64,000 bases of DNA from Butyrivibrio sp. AE3004 (lineage in GTDB: Bacteria > Bacillota > Clostridia > Lachnospirales > Lachnospiraceae): contig NZ_JNLQ01000002.1 of NCBI RefSeq assembly GCF_000703165.1, positions 62,001-126,000 of the forward strand, written 5' to 3'. The translations under genes and the position numbers were made by a program. Below the pieces are notes generated by a model. The model was given only the letters and a program-made list of their open reading frames with translations, searched no databases and was not told the DNA's origin. Numbering within the stretch: position 1 is the first letter of the stretch; each line of letters begins with the position of its first letter. Of this stretch, positions 58,342 through 64,000 are shown piece after piece.

Positions 58342-58899
58342 ATGAAAAAGGCGAGACGAGTTTGGCTAAATTGTTATCAGTTTATAATTCCGATTGTTAT
58401 TGAAGTTTTGTATCTTGTTTATGCAATCAGCGTATTAAGAAGTACGACATTAATACCATGGGTGGCAGATAGCAAGGGCTTTTCAGAAATGTGTAAGGCT
58501 ATAGCGGAATTTTCATCAATTATTTTAGGCGTTTACGGTTTTTTTATTCCAGTTGTGGTTGGAAGAAAGAATAGTTTTTCAGATTATTTTTGGAGCCACA
58601 TTGACAAAGAACGTTATAAAAAAGACTTCAAACGAATTCTTATTAGTGGAATCCTGACAATAATGGTAAGTGCTTTTTTGCTTATATGCGATATTCTTCC
58701 AAGAAGCATTGAAATGATTTTGTTTGGCCTATTACTTATAATTCTTGTATTTTACGTCTGCAGTACATATCGCTTTATAAACATATTTGTCAGCCTTATT
58801 GTTGATAACAATGACGATACGAGTAAACAGGTAGAGATTAATGGAATGATATCTGACAGTGAGGCTCAAGTACTGAATGATAAATTAGATAAGTTTTAA
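58342..58899 (+). CDS. Membrane protein with four helices, unknown
   Basis: A 185-residue protein with membrane helices near residues 12-32, 50-72, 95-115 and 120-145, then a soluble C-terminal tail of about 30 residues (VEINGMISDSEAQVLNDKL). No family recognised. It has AGGAG before the ATG and ends at a terminator. It may be the effector of the DUF6731-like gene; several phage-defence pairs combine a soluble sensor with a membrane protein. Confidence 0.6.
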   Translation: MKKARRVWLNCYQFIIPIVIEVLYLVYAISVLRSTTLIPWVADSKGFSEMCKAIAEFSSIILGVYGFFIPVVVGRKNSFSDYFWSHIDKERYKKDFKRILISGILTIMVSAFLLICDILPRSIEMILFGLLLIILVFYVCSTYRFINIFVSLIVDNNDDTSKQVEINGMISDSEAQVLNDKLDKF

Positions 58900-58929
58900 A
58901 GAATTCAGATGAAAGATCAAATGAAGTAA

Positions 58930-58968
58930 GGGGATGGAACAATACCTTGTTGTTACCATCTCCTTTTT
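58930..58968 (+). terminator. Rho-independent terminator
   Basis: GGGGATGGAACAA pairs with TTGTTGTTACCATCTCC (small bulge) followed by TTTTTG. Confidence 0.85.
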
Positions 58969-59035
58969 GTGTCCTTTTTATTGGATAGGCTGTGTGTACA
59001 TAATAAAAAAGGAGAGTTATATTAGAAAACAAGTA

Positions 59036-59126
59036 TGGTTATTAAAAACCAAAGTTTGGTTATTGACAACCAAGATTTGCTGTGATATATTTTGATTACA
59101 GAAATAGATGTGGTTATAAATAACCA
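59036..59126 (+). promoter_or_regulatory. Promoter with three 16-bp palindromic operators
   Basis: TGGTTATNNNNAACCA occurs at 59036-59051, 59057-59072 and 59111-59126. The first two are 21 bp apart, two helical turns. A promoter, TTGACA (59063-59068), 17 bp, TATATT (59086-59091), overlaps the second; the third touches the ribosome site AGGAGG. A dimeric repressor bound here would block both transcription and translation of the methylase fusion gene. Confidence 0.85.
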
Positions 59127-59138
59127 AGGAGGTAACAG

Positions 59139-60860
59139 ATGCTAGATAGAACAGAATTGAAGAAAATAAATAAGAAGGTAGTAAGTGAGATTGGTTGGAA
59201 TATATCAAACTATATTAGAGGTATGGCTCCTGCCGATCCATTGCTATATTATGTCCTGGTATACTCTGCATACCTAGCTCAAGTGAATAACATAGAGGAT
59301 AAAGAAGAATTGATTTCATTCATTGAAACCAAAATATCAGAACAAAGAGCTATGTTTATAAAAGAGTTAGCTCGAGAGAATCTTGGAATCGCTATCAAGA
59401 TAGCAAAGGCTTTCAGTGAAAATGATCTTTTGGCGTATCTGTATGTATTACCTAGAGAGAATGCTGGAAGAGATGGGGGAGTCTATGAGACCCCTGAGTC
59501 TATTTCAAAACTGGCTCTGAAAATACTTGATATTAAAGAAGATGATAGAGTTGCAGATTTTGGAAGTGGCTTAGGTGATTTTATTACTTTAGCTGCCGAA
59601 AATGCAGAACAAAAAGCTTTATATGGAGTTGAACGTCATACATATATTTGTGAAGCTTCAAGAATAAGAACGGAGTTATTTGCACCAAATGCCGAAATTG
59701 AATTGGGGGATATGTTTTCAATCCGTGAAGATAGGAAGTTTGATAAGATCTTTTCGAATTATCCTTTTGGATTGAGACTAATTCATCTTCAGACAGGCAC
59801 TGAGTATATTGATGAGCTTCATAAAAGGATGCCTGAGATAAAGAAAGCAACATCATCAGACTGGATTTTCAACTCACTTATATTTGATCACTTGTCTGAC
59901 AAGGGTAGAGCAGTAGCTATTATGACTAATGGAAGCACTTGGAACAGCATTGACCAGAAAATCAGAGAGTTCTTCATTAGAAATGGGCTTATAGAGGCGG
60001 TTATTGCGCTTCCTGCAAAGATTTTTGAGCACACTGCAATAGCAACTACAATGATAGTAATAAGTAAGGGTAACAAAACTGTAAAGATGGTTGATGCTAC
60101 CAGTTTGTGCGAACAGGGAAGAAGACAAAACATCATTAGTGATTCAGATATTGATAATATCGTTAGACTACTGAATGAAGATGGTAGCGAAACTATAACT
60201 GTGAATCTTAGCACTTTCCAGGAGAATGATTTTGTTCTAAATCCTTCACGATATTTAGAAAAAACAATTTCTATCGAGGATGGAGTTGAGTTTGGTAGCT
60301 TGATGAAGCGAATCACAAGAGGTGCTCCTTTACGAGCTAGTGAGCTTGATGCATTAGTATCAGAAGAACCGACTGACGTTCAATACTTGATGTTAGCAAA
60401 CATCCAGAATGGAATGATTTCAGAGGATCTACCTTTCCTTAAGGAGGTCGATTCGAAGCTTGATAAATACTGCATTGGTCATAGAAATTTATTACTTTCC
60501 AAGAATGGTGCACCTTTTAAGGTTGCAGTTGCTGAAATAGAGGAAGGAAGAAAAATATTAGGAAATGGCAATTTATTCATCATTGAGCTAGATGAGGAGA
60601 AGGTTAATCCATATTTCATAAAAGCTTTTTTAGATAGTGAGGTAGGTGCATCAGTGCTTAAATCTATAACTGTAGGCGCTACCATTCCCAATATTTCAGC
60701 TGAATCTTTAAAGAAACTGATTGTCCCGTTACCTTCAATGGAAAAACAGAATGAAATTGCCAATCTTTATCAAGCAAAACAGGATGAAATAAAAGTTCTT
60801 CAATTAAAGATCCAGAAAGCGCAAAACGAGTTGAGAGGTATTTTCGGGGAGGTGGATTAA
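59139..60860 (+). CDS. N6-adenine methylase fused to a type I specificity-like domain
   Basis: A 573-residue protein. The N-terminal 130 residues are helical. The methylase part has motif I VADFGSGLGDF near 137 and motif IV SNYPFG near 205, where the usual NPPF has Tyr in second place. The C-terminal 200 residues resemble one target-recognition half of HsdS (YLMLANIQNG, KVAVAEI, then the coiled coil IPNISAESLKKLIVPLPSME). Thus one gene carries modification and part of the specificity. No nuclease gene is adjacent. The variant motif IV may alter or reduce activity. It is controlled by the triple operator upstream. Confidence 0.75.
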   Translation: MLDRTELKKINKKVVSEIGWNISNYIRGMAPADPLLYYVLVYSAYLAQVNNIEDKEELISFIETKISEQRAMFIKELARENLGIAIKIAKAFSENDLLAYLYVLPRENAGRDGGVYETPESISKLALKILDIKEDDRVADFGSGLGDFITLAAENAEQKALYGVERHTYICEASRIRTELFAPNAEIELGDMFSIREDRKFDKIFSNYPFGLRLIHLQTGTEYIDELHKRMPEIKKATSSDWIFNSLIFDHLSDKGRAVAIMTNGSTWNSIDQKIREFFIRNGLIEAVIALPAKIFEHTAIATTMIVISKGNKTVKMVDATSLCEQGRRQNIISDSDIDNIVRLLNEDGSETITVNLSTFQENDFVLNPSRYLEKTISIEDGVEFGSLMKRITRGAPLRASELDALVSEEPTDVQYLMLANIQNGMISEDLPFLKEVDSKLDKYCIGHRNLLLSKNGAPFKVAVAEIEEGRKILGNGNLFIIELDEEKVNPYFIKAFLDSEVGASVLKSITVGATIPNISAESLKKLIVPLPSMEKQNEIANLYQAKQDEIKVLQLKIQKAQNELRGIFGEVD

Positions 60861-60861
60861 C

Positions 60862-61389
60862 ATGTTATCTATCGAAGAATTATCCGATCTTGAAGATGCT
60901 ATAATGGAAGTTTTGCCGGATAAGATAACACAGATTTTGTCCAGGGCTAATAGGAATGGAGAACTGGATGAACTGTTGAGAATAATGGGACTGTCTGATT
61001 TGCTTGGAAGTGATGATCGGTTTGAATCATTCAAGGATGGCAAAATAGTGGTAATAGGTGGAACTGAAGTTAAAGAAGAAGTGCTTTCGGCAATAGGTAA
61101 GCAGTTGGGCATTGATAAAAAACGCTTTGAGTTCTGCTTGGATTATAAAGAAGCGCAGAAATATGATTTCAAAAAAATGCAATATGCTCCCCAATATAGA
61201 GTAATCTTGTTCGGCCCAACACCACATAGCGGTCATGGCAAAGAAGATAGCAGTAGCATCATTGCTGAATTGGAAAAGACAGAGGCTTACCCAAGGGTGG
61301 AAAGACTAATAAGCGGCCAGGAATTAAAGATTACAAAGACAAGTTTCAGACAAAAACTACAGCAGTTAATAGATGAAGAATATATCTGA
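60862..61389 (+). CDS. Small partner protein of the methylase fusion, unknown
   Basis: A 175-residue protein that starts 1 nt after the methylase stop. The N-terminal 55 residues are helical. The middle has a Rossmann-like start, DGKIVVIGGTEVKEE, and VILFGPTPHSGHG, faintly like DUF2325-type folds. The C-terminus is helical (LKITKTSFRQKLQQLIDEEY). Not recognised. Tight coupling suggests it acts with the methylase, for example as a regulator or effector. Confidence 0.6.
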   Translation: MLSIEELSDLEDAIMEVLPDKITQILSRANRNGELDELLRIMGLSDLLGSDDRFESFKDGKIVVIGGTEVKEEVLSAIGKQLGIDKKRFEFCLDYKEAQKYDFKKMQYAPQYRVILFGPTPHSGHGKEDSSSIIAELEKTEAYPRVERLISGQELKITKTSFRQKLQQLIDEEYI

Positions 61390-61487
61390 CAACGATGCTA
61401 TACTAATGAATGATGTGATTTTCTGAAAAAAAACACAATAATTATGATAATAAACGCATAAATGCGAGAAAAAGGATGGAAAAGAAT

Positions 61488-63590
61488 ATGTCAGAAAGAC
61501 AACAAATTGATGCAATGTGGGATGACTCCCCGATTGACGTTTCAACAGAGGTGAATTTTATTTGGTCTATCGCTAATAAGTTACGTGGCACATACCAAAG
61601 TGATAAGTATAAGGATGTAATCATCCCGATGGTTATTATCCGTCGATTTGAGTGTGCATTGGAGCCAACTAAGAAGAAAGTAGTTGATACTTTTAAGGCA
61701 AACCCTAATTATCCAGTTAAGGCGATGTACCGTATTTCTGGATTTCAGTTTTATAACACCAGCGAGTTTAGCCTTGCTGAATTAATTAATGATGCAGATA
61801 ATTTGGCTGCAAACTTTAAGGCGTACTTACAGAGTTTTTCTCCAAATGTTCAGGAAATAATCGTATCTGCAGAAAAAGGATTGGACTTTTATAAGCAGAT
61901 TGACAAAATGGATAAAAACAATCGCTTGCTAAGCGTTGTAAAAGCCTTCTCAGAATTAGATTTAGATCCCAGAACCATAGACAATGTAAAGATGGGATAT
62001 ATCTTTGAAGATCTTATCAGAAGATTTTCAGAAAATGCTGAGGCAGGTGATCACTACACAGGACGTGACATTATAAAGCTGATGGTTAACATACTGCTCG
62101 CAGAGGGTTGTGATGATATTTTTGATGATGGAAAAGTAATTACTGTCTTGGATCAGGCATGTGGTACCGGTGGTATGCTTTCGACAAGTTATAACTTCAT
62201 TAAGAGATACAATCCAACTGCTGATGTAAGACTATTCGGACAGGAAATCAATCCAGAGTCGTATGCGATTTGTTTGGCAGAAATGCTAATCAAGGGACAA
62301 AATGCAGATAATATTTGCTATCAGGACACAATGAAGAAAGATCGATTCGCTGATACTAAAATGCGTTTTGTCATTGAAAATCCTCCTTTTGGAACACCAT
62401 GGGGCGGTAAAGATGCAGCCGAAGGAGTTGAACAGGCTGTTAATGATGAGTATGCCAAAGGCTTTGATGGACGTTGGGGAGCTGGTGTTCCCGGAACGAG
62501 CGACATGCAGCTTTTGTTTTTGCAATCTGCAATAGATAAAATGGACGACACTGTTGGGCGGGCAGCGATTATTGAAAATGGTAGTCCGTTATTTAATGGC
62601 GGTACAGCGTCAGGTGAAAGCCAGATAAGAAGATGGGTATTAGAAAATGATCTAGTAGAAGCGATAATAGCTCTCCCTACTGAATTATTTTACAATACCG
62701 AAATTGCAACCTACATATGGGTGCTTTCAAAAAATAAAAGAAATGAACGAAGAGGGAAGATTCAGCTCATTGATGCTTCAAACATATATCATAAACTAAG
62801 AAAAGCTTTAGGAAAGAAGAAGAATGAGATTTCACCGGATGACAGAAAAGTGATTACTAAGCTGTATTCCGATTTTACTGAATCAGAGGATAGCAGAATA
62901 TTTAAAAATGAAGACTTTATATATAAAGAGTATTCTGTTATGCAACCTCTGCAGAGAAGCTATGCTATAACCGATGAACGAATTCAATATATGCTTCAGT
63001 CTGGCTCGTTAAGCTCATTGTATGATGAAGCCAAAGTTAATGAGTTAGAAGACTCGGAGGAACTTTCAGGAAAAGATCAGAAAAAATTAGATGATTATAA
63101 TGAAAATAAACCAACATATGATTCGATTATTGAAACGTTAGAAAACGCAGTTTCTGATAAAAAATATTTATCAGAAAAACAATTCATTCCAGTGTTATCA
63201 GACGTACTTGATGGAATTATATCTGATAAGAAGTTGATTGCTAAAATTGCTTACGGTTTATCTGAAATGGATAAAACTGCTGAAATACAGAAGGACAAAA
63301 AGGGCAATATTATTTATGACAAGGAATCAAAGGACGTTGAGCTTATAAAATTTGAAGAAAACATTGATCAGTATATGGAAAGAGAAGTGCTTCCATATGT
63401 TCCAGATGCAAAAGCGTTTTTTGAAGAAAATCTTGGAGCTAAAAAGCCTGTTATTAAAACTGGAGCCGAGATACCTTTCACAAGGACTTTCTACAAATAT
63501 CAAGCTCCGGAGTCAAGCGTTGAACTTGAAAAACGATTTGTAGAACTAGAAGAATCAGTTTCAAAAAGTATAGGAAAACTATTTGGATAA
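61488..63590 (+). CDS. hsdM: Type I restriction-modification methylase HsdM
   Basis: A 700-residue N6-adenine methylase. The HsdM N-terminal domain (FIWSIANKLRGTYQSDKYKD) is present, motif I is VLDQACGTGGML near 220, and motif IV is the canonical ENPPFG near 297. The C-terminal 150 residues are longer than in EcoKI-type HsdM. ATG 61488 is favoured because AAAGGATGG is at the right distance; ATG 61476 lies too close. hsdS follows 13 nt later; hsdR must lie beyond the window. Confidence 0.92.
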   Translation: MSERQQIDAMWDDSPIDVSTEVNFIWSIANKLRGTYQSDKYKDVIIPMVIIRRFECALEPTKKKVVDTFKANPNYPVKAMYRISGFQFYNTSEFSLAELINDADNLAANFKAYLQSFSPNVQEIIVSAEKGLDFYKQIDKMDKNNRLLSVVKAFSELDLDPRTIDNVKMGYIFEDLIRRFSENAEAGDHYTGRDIIKLMVNILLAEGCDDIFDDGKVITVLDQACGTGGMLSTSYNFIKRYNPTADVRLFGQEINPESYAICLAEMLIKGQNADNICYQDTMKKDRFADTKMRFVIENPPFGTPWGGKDAAEGVEQAVNDEYAKGFDGRWGAGVPGTSDMQLLFLQSAIDKMDDTVGRAAIIENGSPLFNGGTASGESQIRRWVLENDLVEAIIALPTELFYNTEIATYIWVLSKNKRNERRGKIQLIDASNIYHKLRKALGKKKNEISPDDRKVITKLYSDFTESEDSRIFKNEDFIYKEYSVMQPLQRSYAITDERIQYMLQSGSLSSLYDEAKVNELEDSEELSGKDQKKLDDYNENKPTYDSIIETLENAVSDKKYLSEKQFIPVLSDVLDGIISDKKLIAKIAYGLSEMDKTAEIQKDKKGNIIYDKESKDVELIKFEENIDQYMEREVLPYVPDAKAFFEENLGAKKPVIKTGAEIPFTRTFYKYQAPESSVELEKRFVELEESVSKSIGKLFG

Positions 63591-63603
63591 GGAGGAGCTA
63601 TTG

Positions 63604-64000
63604 ATGATTGAATATAAAGAGACTGATATTCAGTGGCTTGGCTCAATACCTTCCTCGTGGGAATTGAAAAAAATCAAATATGTGTTACGAGAAAGAATTG
63701 AAAAGAATAACCCAGTAAGAACGTCTTTTATTTTATCTTTAACGGCAAAACAAGGGGTAATTCCGTATGATGAAAAAGAAGGAGGAGGCAACAAACCTAA
63801 AGAGGATGTTTCTGCATATAGATTAGCTTATCCCGGTGATATTGTAATGAATAGTATGAATATACTTTCGGGTTCTGTTGGTTTGTCAAATTATTTTGGC
63901 TGCGTAAGCCCTGTATATTACATGCTGCGTCCTAAAGATGAAGCTGATGATGTTCGTTTCTTCAATTACATATTTCAAACCACGATGTTTCAGCGTAGTC
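63604..64000 (+). CDS. hsdS: Type I specificity subunit HsdS, N-terminal part (cut by window edge)
   Basis: Open to the right edge from an ATG at 63604 with AAGGAGGAG upstream (a TTG at 63601 is also possible). The first residues YKETDIQWLGSIPSSWELKK are the standard start of an HsdS target-recognition domain ('kdSGi.WlG.iP..W....lk'). About 132 residues are visible. It selects the DNA sequence methylated and cut by the HsdM/HsdR complex. Confidence 0.9.
   Translation, partial: MIEYKETDIQWLGSIPSSWELKKIKYVLRERIEKNNPVRTSFILSLTAKQGVIPYDEKEGGGNKPKEDVSAYRLAYPGDIVMNSMNILSGSVGLSNYFGCVSPVYYMLRPKDEADDVRFFNYIFQTTMFQRS

Noticed and set aside
1-64000. tRNA or rRNA genes, including a tRNA att site
   Set aside because: Reading the intergenic stretches on both strands gave no tRNA-like cloverleaf or rRNA sequence that I could recognise; a dedicated tRNA search would be decisive.

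Overview
The window looks like chromosome (or a large replicon) of a low-GC Firmicute of the Lachnospiraceae, most like Butyrivibrio/Pseudobutyrivibrio. The pointers are strong GGAGG ribosome-binding sites, a Tn1549-type conjugation module (PcfB, VirD4, Maff2-like, PrgI, VirB4, NlpC/P60, DUF4315/DUF4366-like, MobC, relaxase), a stand-alone RNA polymerase alpha-CTD-like protein, and a secreted protein with an NPDVA-type repeat. This placement is inference; no rRNA or tRNA gene was recognised, and no insertion sequence or CRISPR array was seen.

Layout. (1) 1-10.7 kb: one tightly packed + strand operon of ten genes. It holds an SF1 helicase (cut by the left edge), an unknown protein, a ZorA/ZorB-like ion-driven motor pair, an EH-signature/ZorC-like protein, a zinc-ribbon/Sel1-repeat protein, a small lipid- or protein-binding-like protein, and a complete TerY-P triad (Ser/Thr kinase, VWA protein, PP2C phosphatase). 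A convergent Mrr-like nuclease follows. This reads as a composite defence system: a Zorya-type motor with a helicase, wired to a kinase/phosphatase switch. (2) 11.3-21.5 kb: mixed accessory or chromosomal genes: a transglutaminase-like protein, a secreted repeat protein, an Lrp regulator overlapping an alpha-CTD-like gene, a PHP-type phosphatase, an SprT-like metalloprotein, a lipoprotein, a Nudix hydrolase, several small unknowns and one decayed gene. (3) 21.9-26.1 kb: a Tn916-like recombination and regulation module (two XRE regulators, a sigma-like protein, xis, int) with a ten-copy 11-bp tandem array and duplicated leaders before xis and int. (4) 26.1-31.1 kb: a plasmid-type replicon (DUF6462-like, ParA, ParB, a short and a full RepA_N protein) with 23-bp iterons and an AT-rich stretch inside repA that probably form the origin, then an RHH protein with its operators. 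(5) 31.2-34.1 kb: a probable metalloid-resistance operon (MarR, ArsN/PAT-like acetyltransferase, DUF5714-like, MFS exporter) behind a clear MarR-type operator. (6) 35.0-42.5 kb: a 7.5-kb cargo (NikABCDE-like ABC importer, methyltransferase, DUF4198-like, AstE/AspA-like hydrolase) bounded by a 19-bp inverted repeat, and outside that by a 229-bp direct duplication of the end of an element gene. (7) 42.8-57.3 kb: the conjugation operon, SSB and an ArdC-like antirestriction protein. (8) 57.4-64 kb: a soluble plus membrane protein pair of unknown function, a methylase/specificity fusion with a small partner behind three palindromic operators, and a type I restriction-modification system (HsdM, HsdS cut by the right edge).

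Together, regions 3-7 look like an integrative conjugative element, or an integrated conjugative plasmid, that carries metal-related cargo. Defence genes lie on both sides of it. Genes in the first 12 kb and the last 7 kb use visibly more A/T-ending codons (AAA, ATA, AGA, TTA) than the conjugation and transporter genes, which suggests separate origins. Gene families were assigned by reading motifs; no database search was possible.
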